Source: Polytrichum commune | Lineage: Eukaryota; Streptophyta; Polytrichopsida; Polytrichales; Polytrichaceae | DNA: 64,000 nucleotides | Direction of reading: 5' to 3' | Assembly (NCBI GenBank): GCA_950295325.1 | Contig: OX485807.1 | Coordinates: forward strand, 2,978,501 to 3,042,500 | Shown: positions 23,969 to 36,676 of the stretch, piece by piece | Numbering within the stretch: the stretch's first letter is position 1 | Layout: every line of letters starts with the position of its first letter | The notes under the pieces: model-generated | The model's database searches: none | Told to the model about the DNA's origin: nothing | Seen by the model: the letters and a program-made list of their open reading frames with translations, nothing else | Translations under genes and position numbers: made by a program

Positions 23969-24448
23969 ACTCGAACCTGCCTGGACAAGCAATGATTTCT
24001 CCAGATTGCGCACGAAAGGCACAGGCGTGAGGGATTAGGAACGCATTATTACCACGGGTTGCACCTTGTCCCCTCTATGGCTCATTTGAGACGAGCAGCT
24101 CCTCCCACAACTTCTTCGTCACCACTAGATTGCCGTCCCCACTCTAGGTCTCCATGCTCACATTGCGCCAAAATACGTCACAAATTACGAATGCCGCAAA
24201 TCTCATCTCACAGAAACCCCCGCTGATCTCACTTCCCTCATCCTCGAAGACCGCAACACGCAACAGCGGGCCTCGCAGATTCCCGAACCATCAAGACTCA
24301 TCACACTAAACACCAAAACGACACCGAACTCCGGTAAACCAACGCCACTACTCTCCGTACTAGTTCCGCAATGCGGATCGCGGCGAGTCAAAGGAGCAGT
24401 AGTGGCAGGCCGGCTCATGTCTGGTTCGAACGTCACTAAAGGTAGCAC

Positions 24449-24449
<1 letters not shown>

Positions 24450-24479
<30 letters not shown>

Positions 24480-24493
24480 CCACTTACTTACTT
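24450..24493. repeat. Tetranucleotide microsatellite (CTTA)n
   Basis: About ten units of ACTT/CTTA with one CCCA interruption. It lies within the GC-richer stretch that probably contains the 5' end of the minus-strand gene. Confidence 0.9.
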
Positions 24494-24950
24494 ACGCCGT
24501 AGTCTAGAAGTTCGGCCTGGCAATAAGATGTAAGGGAAGGTCAGTACTGGCAGTGCTAGTATTTATTTGTAGAAAAAATCCCACTATGGCCGCAGGCAGG
24601 AGTTGAGGAGGTTGAAAAATGTGTAGCTCCGCGGCGGTATGCTCTCCTGTCTGGTCGCCGGAGCTGCTCCTGGATTCATTCGCCGTTCGGATCGAAGCAA
24701 ATAGCGAGGGAGGGAGGCTGCTGGCTGGGGTTTGGCGAAGGTGGAGACAGTAGACAGCTACAGACGGCAACAAGACAGAAGGCAGGGTCCGCGAGATGGG
24801 GGTCAGCAGCTTCTCCAACTACACATGCTGCTACGTGGCAATCCCTCCCGCTCCGGCCCCAAGACTTTTCCCCTCGGGCCATCATTCATCATGTCCAGTA
24901 GCTCATTAATAATTCCCATTATACGCTTCGGCCCATGGCCCATTTGATGA

Positions 24951-27847
24951 CGTCAGCGGGCGCTGCTGTAAGAGAATGTTGATGTTACTTTGGTACCACC
25001 TTATTACATGTACTAAGGCGTTCACTTTTCCACTTTGGAAATTAAACGGTCCCGGCATCACATCCCTCCGCGGAGCAAGGGTAGGGTCTTCCTCCATGAT
25101 CGTGTTGACATTGTAGCATGGAGTGTAAAAATTTGCAAGGTGTTGTGGTTATATTCCTACGATTTCATGGCCTACCTAACTGAAGGTAGGGATGTGCTTA
25201 CTCATGTTATGGGTGGAAGCTTCTTCCAAACCCCGCTTTGGATGGGATGCATTGGGATCACTGATCCGAAAACATGGGGGTCCAAAAACACCCCTCAATG
25301 AATCTTGGAGCAATCCCCATGATTGGTCCCAAACCGGCATCACAATTGGGCTAGGGAGGAGGGTCTTGTGGAGCCTGGCTTTCAATTGGTGTCATCCCAC
25401 AACAACGAGCCCTAGCAACATCCATTCCCAGCTCAAAAACCCACCCTTGGACAACACCATTCACATCGCATACAATCGGACGATACTAATGCCAATGCCT
25501 AACATTTGATTATTCGCAAGACAAGCAACCATATTTGAGTTGGCAACTCGTGCACAAAACTTGTTAGAGGTGTCGGAGTTGTAGAGGCTATGTGTATGTG
25601 CCGACAAGCAATACATGCGACCGGATGGTTGGTGGCGTATGCTTGACGGGGCTTTCAATTTCGCGCTTTGTAAAATTCCCATTGCAAAATGAAAAAGGTC
25701 CCAATGGAAATATCTTCCAACACCTCATCCCCCCCCCCCCCCCCCCTCCCTTCTTTCATCTTATAAGGACCATGCATGCCATGCTTCACACTTTATGGGT
25801 ACAAAGGAGGTCATAACATTTCATGGGCCATTTGCAATCCCACATGAAGACAGCGGTAGCTTTGTGTAAGAGAATGTTGATGTCACTCTTGTACTGTCTC
25901 ATACTTGGTGGCTTCCACAAATTCCATTTCTTTAAAACTCCCATCGTAACTTCACATGAAATGTCCGGGTGGAGACCTCTTCAAAACCCTTCCACCCCTC
26001 CTTTCCCATTTGGGCCAATGTCATGTGGCAAGTCAACGGATCTAAGAAGCCATTAGGTTCCATGAATCATTTGTATCCAATATGATGACATCAACATATG
26101 GGTGCAAAGGTGTTGATGCCAACTTTGGTAGAACTTTATTTACCATGGTAGTGTATTTTATTTTACTTTTTGGCCTTTTACTTGTCCCTTTGTGAAACTT
26201 GGATTGCACGTGGAAACCTTTGTAAGAACCTTGCGCCCCTCCTCTCCTAGAAGAGCCACATCATGCACCCTCTAATGATTATGTAATATGGTTATTCGTA
26301 AAGTAAAGCATATGAAACCATGCGTTTATGAGGATTGCGACAAAGTAACCCAACTTTTCTTAATGCTTAAATTATCATATACAAAAAGTGGTGTGGGGCT
26401 ATTAAAATTTGGCTTTTAAGCTTATCCTAGTAGGGCATGTGGGCCAAGCTAGCCTTGCATAGGCCAATCCAGGATTTAGGTCAACATGTCCCCTGCACAT
26501 ACCCTATTTTAGATCTTCAAATTCTCTCAAAGTTTGAAAGGTGGAAAGAGGAGGTTCCAAAAGTTCCACCCAACTTTCAAAATAAATTATGACACACGAC
26601 GAGCTAACCAACCCTTAAGTTAATAGAAAGTTTCTCAAACAAGGACCAAACCCAAGTTTCATACCTTCTTGAGGGACTTTACATATAACTCTAATGTGTC
26701 AGTTTAGGCAACCCCACAATAGGTGTTGTATAACTATAATGGTGTTTCTATATAAACATGGTCATAAAAGGGTTCATGGTGTGTAAATGTGATGTGAAAG
26801 GATTATGTTCTTTCAATAAAATAAACTATGATCACCCAATAAGGTTGAGGCATCTATAGCCGATAAATTAAGAGAGTTTGAATATGTTTATGAGGAGTAA
26901 TAGTGGTGAACTATTTTTTCTTGTAAATTGAAACAAATTTTAAGGAGAATGCCAAGAAATTATTATTTTTATTTCATGAATATGAAAATTGCTACAAATT
27001 TCAAAGCGGTAAAGTTTGGGGTAACACACATTCCATCTACAGGTTAATCCATGACCGCTTATCTAAATGTTGATGCTTCACTATGAGAGTTGTCAAAACT
27101 CTAATGAGGGTAATCAATCACAAGCTGCCACCACATAAACCTTAACTCCATATGCCTAAAATATAGATCTCATCCATGTTGACATTACATGCCCTAGCGA
27201 GCGGTTGAATGAACATGGTCGACTATGAATGCCTCAATCTTAAAGAACAAGGAGCTCCAACAACTACATACATATTAACATGTTCATTTTCTAATTTGTC
27301 CTTCGGAATTGAAACTTCAAGCAATTCATCGGATGACTGAACCACTCGTTTCACGAAACGCCCAATTGTGGATACTCGTAATTAGTGCCACCCAAATTTC
27401 TCACATAGAACTTTCAAGTATTTGCTTTTTTGTCAATGAATGTGGGTCACTCCAATAGCAATCATCGACATAGAACAATCATTGGAGGTTCTTTTGCCTA
27501 AAGGTTATTGTCTTAGTCTTGATCATGCATGCTTTCCAATGGTTGTAACATGGGCAACATGATTGCCCAAGGGTTTTCTCTACGAAGTTGTTGAGCTCCT
27601 CAATGCAATGAGCTTGTTAGGATTGCCTCCATAACCTCATCGTGGTAATGTGCAATGAAAACATTAAGCAATCATACATGCACGGTGGATGGTTGCTATA
27701 TGAACATAAAGTTTCACCTCAATAGTATTGGGTATGGCTAGTGTGCCGAATGAAAATCGAGTCAGTGCTTTTACTTTACACCACTCTCACCACTCTTCCA
27801 CCACTCCATAACAATAGGGGCTCCATGATGGTGCAACTACACTAAAT
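24951..27847. other. Intergenic repeat-derived DNA
   Basis: No gene. A phrase TAAGAGAATGTTGATGT occurs at about 24,970 and again at 25,868, with a weaker echo near 26,110, suggesting old direct repeats of 0.9 kb spacing. A poly-C tract is at 25,730-25,746. On the minus strand, 27,700-27,200 reads in places like decayed protein-coding sequence, but with many stops and no family I can name. Confidence 0.4.
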
Positions 27848-28200
27848 ACATTCTAACCTCCCTAATATCATGCATGTGGTAACCAAAGTGCACTTGATAT
27901 TAAGGAGGTACGTATTGTTAACACGGATGCATGATAATAGAGGATTAGTGCAGCATGTGACATTATGGAATAACACAAAAGTCAACATGGCAATAATGAC
28001 AATGATGATAATGTGATATGTGCATGCGTGTGGTTTGAATTTTTTGATGGATTCTTTTCATGTCAAAACCCATGATATATGAGAGGGAAATGTGACAACA
28101 AGGAAGGAGATATAAACTTTGCACATCCGTTATGTAGGGTTCCGGGATATAAGAGAAGGAGTGACAATACAGAGGATGACATCACAAAGGTTAGGGTGTA
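27848..28200. repeat. MITE (family C)
   Basis: A 353-bp element with ends ACATTCTAACCTCC and, complemented, ACACCCTAACCT. The same family is at 52,772-53,108, where the terminal repeat is a perfect ACACCCTAACCTCC. Internal phrases shared by both copies include GACATTATGGAATAACAC and AATGACAATGATGA. No coding capacity. Confidence 0.7.
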
Positions 28201-28412
28201 TTGTATTTAGCGCCACTTACCATTTGGAATTACTCAATGCTATGTTTATTTACTATATATCTCATAGTTTACCAACAAATAACAGATTGATTGTTTGGAT
28301 ATTGTAGAACATCAACAATTTTACTTGGTAAAACATTACATCAACAATAAAAAGGTGTAACATTGTGTAACCCCAAATAGTAAGTAACATTAAACATCAT
28401 ATTTAGTGTAGT
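28201..28412. repeat. MITE (family B), left end altered
   Basis: A member of the family at 6,006-6,234. The right end reads, complemented, CTACACTAAATATGATG then TTTAATGTTACTTACTATTT. The left end begins inside the repeat at TATTTAGCGCCACTTAC, directly abutting the family C MITE. The outer part of its left repeat was probably lost or overwritten. Confidence 0.6.
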
Positions 28413-29339
28413 GGATACATCACACCAAAGGATCTATAGACCGCAATTGAAGAATCATACTATTTGTATCTCTTTGACATAGAAACAATGTCTACGTGGT
28501 TAATTTGAACTCTCCTCTATTCAAATACATCTTTTCACTTACAAGTGATGTAAAATTGTGTATGACTAATTTTGTTTATATTATAAAAATTCAAGAACAT
28601 TAAGATGCATTGGCTTAAATAAAGCAAGACCAACAAACTGGAACCCTATTTGGCAGTGGTGTGTTGTATCTGCCTACTTAAGCAAGAAATATCTTTGAAA
28701 AAACTCAAGTTAATAATCACAAATAATTCATATAGACTCACAAAATCATCGGAGGGACACATTTCCAAATACCATCTATTTAGTATCCTCTATCAACTCT
28801 TAAATAAAATCTCAAACCTAGAACGAATCTTTGTTCAAAAAGAGAGTATTTGTGAGTTTGGGTCCAATCTTGAGTTTGAATAAATGAACCATCCCATAAA
28901 TTGGAACAAACATCACCCTCCTTCATGTAGGTGGAGGTGACTTCATTATCCTTTATTAAGATAAGTGGATGTCACCCTATTGTTAATCAAAGTTCAAAAG
29001 AAGGTTCACCATAAGTCATGTTGCATAAATCATATAAAGACCCATAAAGTGTCTTTACATTCCAGACAATAACCCCAAACATAACATTATAAAGCAGCTA
29101 CATTAACTCTTAAAACAGAGCCATTGAATGACTACATCAATTTTCACACACAATGCCATGCAAATAAATAAATAAAAACATACAAAATTTCACTTATATA
29201 AGTTAATAGTCATAATCTAGTACATCATTTCCAAAGTCTTGTATCTATTGCAAACCACACATGGAGAACACAATTATTTGAAGAAAACTATATACATTAA
29301 CTCAATTTTGTAACCTACATCTACCTATAAATCAGTAAT
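28413..29339. other. Intergenic AT-rich DNA
   Basis: No gene. A short piece near 28,860-28,880 (GGGTCCAATCTTGAGT) matches the family A MITE. An open frame at 28,650-28,883 shows no domain. Confidence 0.45.
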
Positions 29340-31150
29340 ATGTACACCCTCTTTAGAAGCTAAAACAACTTGGATATGATTGGGCATCCTATGATAGAAC
29401 TTCTAACACCACTCAAGAGTGATGGAATGGAAAGAAGCTTGCACACACTCCCATAATTGAAGCATTCCTTTGGTTGGTGTTGGATACTCATTTAATTTCC
29501 GTTTCACAAGTGCCCACACATGCTCTAGTGGAATTGGGTGATTGAGGAGGCCAAGTAAGTACATCAAAAATTGGTATTGACAACCATTGTTTGACTAATT
29601 TTATAGTATGTTTGGGATCATTATCATGCTGAAATATGACATGAGAAAGGTTGAAACGGTACCATTCAATTGTCTTCATGACCTCATCTTGAAGAATGCT
29701 AAAATGTAAAGCTTGTGTCATCTTCCCCTCTATCTTGCACATGTGACCCATGCCACAAGAAGTCATACAACCCCACACAACAATTGCGGGTCCACCTCCA
29801 TGTTTAACTATATGACTCACATGATGAGCTTGTAATCAAGATTCTTCATGCTTCACCCAATAACAAGTGCAACCATCATACTTCCAGAGGGTGCACCTTT
29901 CATTAAAAACCAAGAATCAGGTGCATTCACAACATACTCTAGAAACCCCCCAGAGACAAGTTTTGGGGGTAAAATCGAACAATACATGTACAATTTCAAT
30001 GATAAAAATACAAGTGATAATATGTATACATAAAGAATACATTCATATATAATCATTAGCATTATATATATAAATATAAATATAAATATAATTTTGAGTA
30101 ATAATGAGCCCTATCACATTATAATGTAAAATTCTAGCATTCATTAATAAACATTGAAGACTTTTTAATCCCCTAAATGTAACTCATAAGCATCTAAGTC
30201 TACAATATATATCATAGAAGTTAATGCAATAATTGTTTATAGCTCTATCATCAAACGATCCATAAAATCATATGTCTTCTTATTGTTGGTTCATTTTTTA
30301 TACCGACTTAATCCAACCCCCGTGCTTGATCCTAGAAATTGTAGCCCCTAAAACTTGCAACAATTGCAATCCCTAAATGCTTGATCCGAATTGTTGCACA
30401 CAACGGAGGTCTACTAATGATACAAACACAATTGAGAGAAAACCCACACGGGGATCAACACCTTTGCAATTTTGATGCCGCCCATGATCTAACAAAGGCG
30501 TCAACCACCCTCAACCACCTGCATCAACCACAAAGAAGCGCCAACCGTTCATCTTGCAACCCTAAGCAAGAAGTGGCCTCGTTCTTCTGCTTACCCACCC
30601 CTTCCAAAAACCCTAATAGTGCCTCTTCCATGTATACATAGATAAATAAGGTAACGACAAAATTATTCATCCTAGTTTAATCCAATATTAAATATGTATC
30701 CCATAAAGTCTAGTGACCTTATCATATAAATACATATGTTATATGTTTTCTAGAGGTCCTCCATATATACATGTACATAACTATGAGTTATGATTTGTGT
30801 AGCATATGTATACGAAGCATGGAACCATTCAAATGAATACCCTTTTTATGTACTCCCATACACTCATACATGTTATGCAAGGCGCCCCCCCCCCCCCACA
30901 CGGGGTCAAACTCAAATTGATTGATCTTAGTCTCCTCACTAAAAATCACCATTTACCGATCATGGATAGTCCAATCTTGACGGCATTAAGCAAATTCGAA
31001 CTTGCAACACACATTTTGGGCCATGACCAACGACTTCTTCAACTTCTCTAATCACATGAGACATGCTTCATGAAGTCTATGCCTTGGTGTGTTGGTGCTC
31101 ACTACCACATTCAAAATGCTTACTCAAAGCATTCCTCGCCTCCACAATAT
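29340..31150 (-). pseudogene. Tc1/mariner transposase relic, split by an insertion
   Basis: Minus strand. Around 31,090-30,900, frames read through segments typical of Tc1 transposases: a VSTNTPRHRLHEA-like HTH stretch, then DWTI and FSEETKINQF (the first catalytic Asp motif, FSDETKI, has Glu here) with stops. From 29,880 to 29,340 it resumes: VKHGGG, VVWGCMTS, CKIEGKM, FQHDNDPKHT (second catalytic Asp) and WPPQSPN, then a frameshift into EHVWALVKRKLNEYPTP (third catalytic position E). The wording of the C-terminal half is close to what I know of fungal-type Tc1 families. Stops, the frameshift and the interruption make it dead. Confidence 0.75.
29889..30888. mobile_element. ~1-kb insertion inside the Tc1 relic
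   Basis: The Tc1 reading is interrupted here, where the family normally has only a few residues. The ends look like short inverted repeats: GGGTGCACCTTTCAT at 29,889 and, complemented from the right, GGGGGCGCCTTGCAT. The interior is AT-rich and non-coding. A poly-C run at the right edge (30,884-30,897) blurs the boundary. It is probably a non-autonomous DNA transposon. Confidence 0.4.
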
Positions 31151-32068
31151 CATCTAGTCCACAAATTGTTATGGCTCTTACACATGCTCGTTGTTGAGCA
31201 AGGGCAGTGTTTCTTGAGCACCCTCCTCTTGAAGGCTACACATGAGGAACACACTCTATACAAATCCTAGAGTATGTAGATTGAGAGACACCTAAACATT
31301 TGGACAGTTCATGGTGCTACCCCCATGGTGCAACAGTGCTATGGCATTCAACCTCTTCTCTTATGGCAATGATCTCATGGGCAAAGAAAACCTTCACAAA
31401 TGTAAGAGAAAAATGTCCTAAGAGATCACACTATTAACCAACAATTAGAAGAAGAACCTTGAGTGACAAGGTAAACTTATTCTTACAATTGAAGGTGAGT
31501 GATGAAAACAATTACAAAACTAATTCAATAAACCTAAGTTCATTTAAAATGCAATTTCTCTCTCGTGGCTACAACATTCAAGCTGACATTTGGAAAGATG
31601 ATAGCCAATTTGGTTGCGCATTTACACCAATTTACAATATGGCAAGAAATCAACTCTTTGCCATAAATGGCTTCCCAAAGTTTGTTGTTTTGAAGATTGA
31701 CTCAATTTTGAGAGTCAATGTAGATGATGATCTCTTTCCAAAGAACAAGATTGCCATTAAAAAGCTCTACTAAATTATAGGTTCTTGTCGAAAACTTTAC
31801 AACATATAGCTTGATTGCTCCCCATAAAGGAGGAAACCCGGATAAAGGATATCTATGCTTGTCGGACACAAGGTCCCATGGAACACAACAAAAAAGCTAA
31901 GTAGTGTTATAAATTCCTGCCTTTAAACTCTTAAGCTAGGTTGCATAATCTTGACTGTTTAGATGGTCAAGATTCCTTGAAACACAAGGTGACTTTTAGG
32001 ATAACATAACATTATTCAGCCTTGGTCCTCAATTCCGTGGGTCCAGGAATATATGTCAGTGATTGTAC
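31151..32068. other. Intergenic DNA
   Basis: The first few hundred bases may still belong to the decayed N-terminus of the Tc1 element. An open frame of 104 codons at 31,459-31,773 is AT-rich, shows no domain and has no supporting context, so I do not call it a gene. Confidence 0.4.
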
Positions 32069-32812
32069 TACTGTTCTCCCTCTTTAGTATGACACGTTTG
32101 GGAAACACAAAAAAAGTTCGTATTATCGAGGGGTCGTCTCCTCATTAATATGACAAATGGCATAAAGTTGTCGTTTTATTGAGGGAACACGAAAACATAA
32201 GTAATATGAGCTTTAAAATATATACAATGAGTTTAAGCAATATAGATGGTACAAAATAATAACTTATAACTCCAAACAAATTCAAATATTCTCAATAAGT
32301 CTTGAAATAGGAGTCCAAAGATCTATGATGTTGCCTACCCAAGTTAGCAACTATCATCTTAGCTAAATTCTCTAATGACTTTTGAAAACCGGTAGATTCA
32401 TTAACACTAAAATATAAAGAAACTAGACAACAATGATGCATGACGTTTAGCATCAAGATATTGGTGATACTATACCACCCGTGTACAAGGCAACATACTC
32501 AGCATGAGGCCACCACTCTAACCCTAACCATGTCCATTCTACACTAGTAACCCTAGTTCTCATTAAGTCCCCAATGACAAATGAAGTTCCCAAGTAGTTC
32601 CCAAGTGAACGTGGATGCATTTTAAATGTACGTAACATAGATGGAAGGAATTTCAACATTAACCACCCCTTTCATATGACAAAATGGAGATTCCAAATGT
32701 CGCATTATTGAGTGCCGTAGTCGTATAAAAGAGGGGGTTTTGGGCTAAAAACGTTGGGTCTTGCAAAAATGTGTCGTAGTATTGAGGGCGTCGTATCAAC
32801 GAGGTGAGAGTG
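32069..32812. mobile_element. CACTA-like non-autonomous element
   Basis: A 744-bp element. The left end reads TACTGTTCTCCCTC and the complement of the right end reads CACTCTCACCTCG, compatible with CACTA termini with one change. Flanking triplets are TAC and TAG. Near both ends a motif like GTCGTATTATTGAGGG or its complement recurs about six times, as expected for the subterminal transposase-binding repeats of CACTA elements. No transposase is encoded. Confidence 0.5.
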
Positions 32813-33528
32813 TAGGATGTACAATGCCGAGGATTTTTGTGGAGGCAACAAGTATCTCAGCTTGGAATTGATTGAAATGGTATAAGTTATATACTGTGGT
32901 AGAGAAGTGCCTGACGAAATGTGTTTATTATGAATTCCCGTAAGCCCACACGGTCACACCCTCCGGTTTTTATGCATGCTGGCTTGCAGGATATTTAGAA
33001 TGCTAAAATTTGGAGCCTGGTAAGCTGGGGTCCAGCCAATCATCCTTGTTTAGAGGTTGCCCTGTAGACCACACGCACATTTATTTTAATCGATCTCCAC
33101 AATGTTGCATGCATGGTTGAGTCGGAGTTCTCTCCATTCTAGTCATTGCCCATGCTCTCACCCCTCCCCAAGCCCAGCTAACTTAGTCTCTCCCATCCAT
33201 CTTTGGACAACATAACACAACACACTTGTATTGCTGATTGAATGTTACGAACTCTCGTAACGTTACAACCTTCCTTGCGTGCGTGCATGTCCCAAAGGCT
33301 GGGGCGAAACAATCCGTACACTGGTTTCTTGGAGGCGAGGGTTTAGGCATCCAACAAGGAGCGAGTGTATGGGTTGGTTTGCCCAAATCGTGTCCCAAAC
33401 GTGTCATTGTGTTATCAAGTTAATTACATCAGATTTTAAACACCCCACATGAAATTGATGGGAGAATTTGAGGAGTGTAGGGGTAGCTTTAGTGGTGGCT
33501 AGTGTAGCTAAGATATGGTTTATAAATA
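32813..33528. other. Intergenic DNA
   Basis: No coding or repeat signal recognised between the CACTA-like element and the next MITE. Short frames at 33,183-33,423 overlap in antisense. Confidence 0.4.
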
Positions 33529-34068
33529 GGGGTTGTTTACATCATGGACCGTGAAGTCGTCCCTTGCTCCTCTACAATTATGTGTGTTGGCTCATGGAAC
33601 TCGTCCTAGGATCGCTTCGGTTTACATCAAGGGAAAAAAATGTAAGAGTGACATGGAACTGGAGGTTAAGGCCTACATTATCCACTCTCATGGTCCAATG
33701 TGTTTTGTGATGAGAGAAGCAAAAGAGGTTCTCTTGCTGCAAATGACAGGGGACCATGATAGAGAAATGTCATTTCCCCCCCCCTCCAAATGTTGTTATA
33801 GGTAAGAGGAAAGAGAGGAGGAGAAGGGAGAAAAGGTCAAACATAAGCAAATCTCAAAACTCCCCTTTTTGGACATATATATTATTAAAAAAATCAACAC
33901 ATGATCCACTGTTTGGTTCATGGTCACTCCATTTTGGTCCACGTCCTGTTTACACCTAGTGAGGGGCCAAAGGCTTTTAAAAATACATTTCCCCAAAAAT
34001 TGGACCATAAAAGTGTGACCGTGAAATGGGAAAAGGTTGTCCGATATGGGACAACTTCATGGTCCCTC
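33529..34068. repeat. MITE (family D), right end truncated
   Basis: It begins GGGGTTGTTTACATCATGG and contains a segment whose inverted copy lies at 58,216-58,640. The right part, read backwards, matches 57,580-57,700 (GGACCATGAAGT, GGTCACACTTT). The outermost right terminus is missing because the family E MITE starts at 34,069. A small open frame inside (33,533-33,805) is not a gene. Confidence 0.55.
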
Positions 34069-34542
34069 GGGGCCACTTCCACACACGAGCCAACAGCCGT
34101 GACCATGAAATTGTGAGAGCCCAAAAGAAAGTGTCCAGAGGCCGTCCCAAGACACCTCCAAAATCATCTAGCGTGGTCACGGACCCTCAAGTGTAGCGTG
34201 AAGTCATATGTGACCGGTCCCTCGACCAAATGATGTTTCAATGAATTTCTATTCATGCAGGTTCTCACACATGATAAAATAGAATAAACCAACGGTTGTG
34301 AACGTTCAGGGTGCCATGGTCTCCCGATGGTTTTGTGTTAGGCCTACCTCCAAGAGATGGTTCTTGCAAATAGTCCAAGTGACCATGAACATGATCGATC
34401 CGGTGCCATCTTGCATCCACGTTCTCCATTGATCCCTCAAGCGTAGTGTGAAGTGAGCTTGGAGCAGCTCCGTCTTTTCCACCAATGAGAGTGCTTGAAG
34501 TGCAATGGTCACGGGCTCTCAGTCTCATGTGTGAAGTGGCCC
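34069..34542. repeat. Tourist-like MITE (family E)
   Basis: Ends GGGCCACTTCCACACACGAG and, complemented, GGGCCACTTCACACATGAG. About 474 bp, no coding capacity. The same family occurs at 45,343, 57,714 and, as a variant interior, at 56,332 and 63,725. The interior phrase TAGGCCTACCTCCAAGAG is shared with the 57.7-kb copy and, inverted, with the 45.3-kb copy. Confidence 0.75.
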
Positions 34543-36676
34543 TTAGTGTTAACATCCTACAAGGAGCACGAGGTTGGGAAGTGGGAAGAGTAGCGTAGGG
34601 GCAGAGAGAGATCCTGTCTTGCATTTAAATGACGGGGCTGCCCATGTGCCTTCCCTTGCCATGTTTGCAATGGGGGACGCATGCCCCCATACTTCTAGCT
34701 TATAACCCATACCTCCCCCTTGCACCATCACCCCCAACTTGGGCCACCCCACCCTAGTTAATAAACCCAACTTATGCATGTCCACATATAAATATAATAG
34801 AAGGTACATGAACCTTACCAAACATCTTGATCACATCCATCCCCCTCGGGAACGACGCAAATCTATTCCCTTCTCTCTCTCTCTATATATATATATTATA
34901 CACACACACAAACACACGTAGTATGTGAATTTGTTTCAAACGGATATACTATGTTGCTCTATTGTAGAAGACTCTCTCGTTGATTATTAGACTACTATGA
35001 AGTTGTAGATCCAATTCGTTTGTAAACACTGCACCGTTTATTGGTGTTTTGTGTCACATGCACAACGATGCTACTCACCCTGTTTTGAGGCGTATGCTAG
35101 GTTACAGTAAGGATCGAAAACTATTTCGTCGTTAGTGTCACCTCATGACACTTGGCGTTCACGTGAGCTTACTAACATCTTAGGTTGTATGCACTGGGGT
35201 TATGGTTTCACATGACCTTCCTTTTATATATACATTGGATTTCCTTGGAGGCCACGTCGCCCAGGGCTCTTAACTTATGGTAACATAAGCACATAAACTT
35301 ATAACATAGTTGTGTGCCCACGTGCATCCCACTTGGCGTGGACGCAACTCCCTCCCCACAAAACAATACATTAATCTCTAAATCCCGGGATTTAGTGTAG
35401 CCATGTCTACTCCACTTACTTATCTCAATCGGGCACATGTATTTGAGTGGCATGCGGCTAGGTCAGATCTAAGAATGGACGCCATAAAGACATGCGTTTA
35501 GAAGAGGTTGGATTGCATACTCAAAATATGATAACCATTCTAAATTTGTTGGTCAACATAGTTTGGGGGACCTATGTGACCGTTTAATGAATCTTCGATC
35601 CAGTGATAAATTAGAGATTCATACGAGCTCCAAAATTTATGAGGAAAGTGGCTATGGCCTCGAATTGCATTCGCTAAGCATCGTGGTGTTTCATATGCTA
35701 GGGAAAGTGGGCAAAGTGGGAAACCTTTAAGACCTACCTACCTTGTTTACTGTAAATATCAAGTAAAATAGTGTATGCACTTGAATGTTTGAAAATGGAC
35801 TCGAGGTCTTGCCACTATCTATATGGGAACTTGTAATAACTACATGAACCTCTACAACTGGGAGAGAGGGAATTGTTATATATGAGCGTATATTGTTCAT
35901 CCATCCAACCTAAAAACTTGATTCCTTATAGGTTTTTGGCCGATTCATCTCAAATGACATCGGGTGGAGTAATTCGGGGTTTTTTAAAGCTAATAATCAA
36001 CTCAAAAAAAATAACATTAAGTTTGCATATTGTTTCAAGGCTTTTATGTTTGATGAATGAGAGGTACGCTCATATACGATTCTCTCTCTCTCCCTACAAT
36101 TAAGTGTCTTGCATGCATGCATGCATCCTGTTTGACAATGGACACATGTTGACTATACATATATTTTGAAGTTATAAAAGTAGAGATTTGGAATCAACGG
36201 CACACCTCCATGTGCCTACAAGGTTGGCGATGATCACTAGATGACAAAGTTTTGGACTTCTTTCCATGTGGAAATGTGCGCTCGCTCTTTTTTTATGGAA
36301 CATGAATCAACAACCAACACAACTGTAAGGGGAGATTGAGATTTGGGAAGGAGGACCTTGCCACCTTTATATTCTAGACCCATAAGTTGACTTTCATTTT
36401 AGCGGAACAACTGTCGACTTGCATAAACATGTTGGTGTGAACCCGTAATTGTAGAATTTTAGATCACTTCCTTTTGTGATGGAAAGTGTTGGTTATTCAA
36501 ACCTTCCCCATTTCTACTTACAAATTTGCCAACAAGGTAAACCCACATGGACGATGGAAATGCTTGGTCAAAATAATGCTTGAAGACAACGGTCAAAAGC
36601 TTTGTCGACATCGATGAAGTCTATTTTTTCTTCACCAAAACAAGCGACGTATGGAAGGGAAGGAAACATGCCTTAC
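34543..36676. other. Intergenic AT-rich DNA
   Basis: No gene. A compound microsatellite (CT, then AT, then CA repeats) is at about 34,869-34,916, and a short GCAT tract is near 36,112-36,126. Several 60-100-codon frames have no domain support. Confidence 0.45.

Larger units (their letters stand above)
22899..24950 (-). promoter_or_regulatory. Probable 5' region of the minus-strand gene, with repeats
   Basis: The acceptor at 22,899 means at least one exon lies further upstream. 24.0-24.9 kb is GC-richer and less AT-repetitive than its flanks, as expected for a promoter and first exon. It contains minus-strand open frames at 24,448-24,203 and 24,818-24,504, but neither shows a domain or a convincing splice link, so I do not call them. 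An (AT)n tract is at 23,090-23,112. Confidence 0.35.

Noticed and set aside
24203-24818. Minus-strand frames as first exons of the gene at 19-23 kb
   Set aside because: They are in the right place, but no splice donor connects in phase to the 22,898 exon, and composition alone explains the open frames.
31459-31773. 104-codon plus-strand frame
   Set aside because: AT-rich, no domain or context; expected by chance at this composition.
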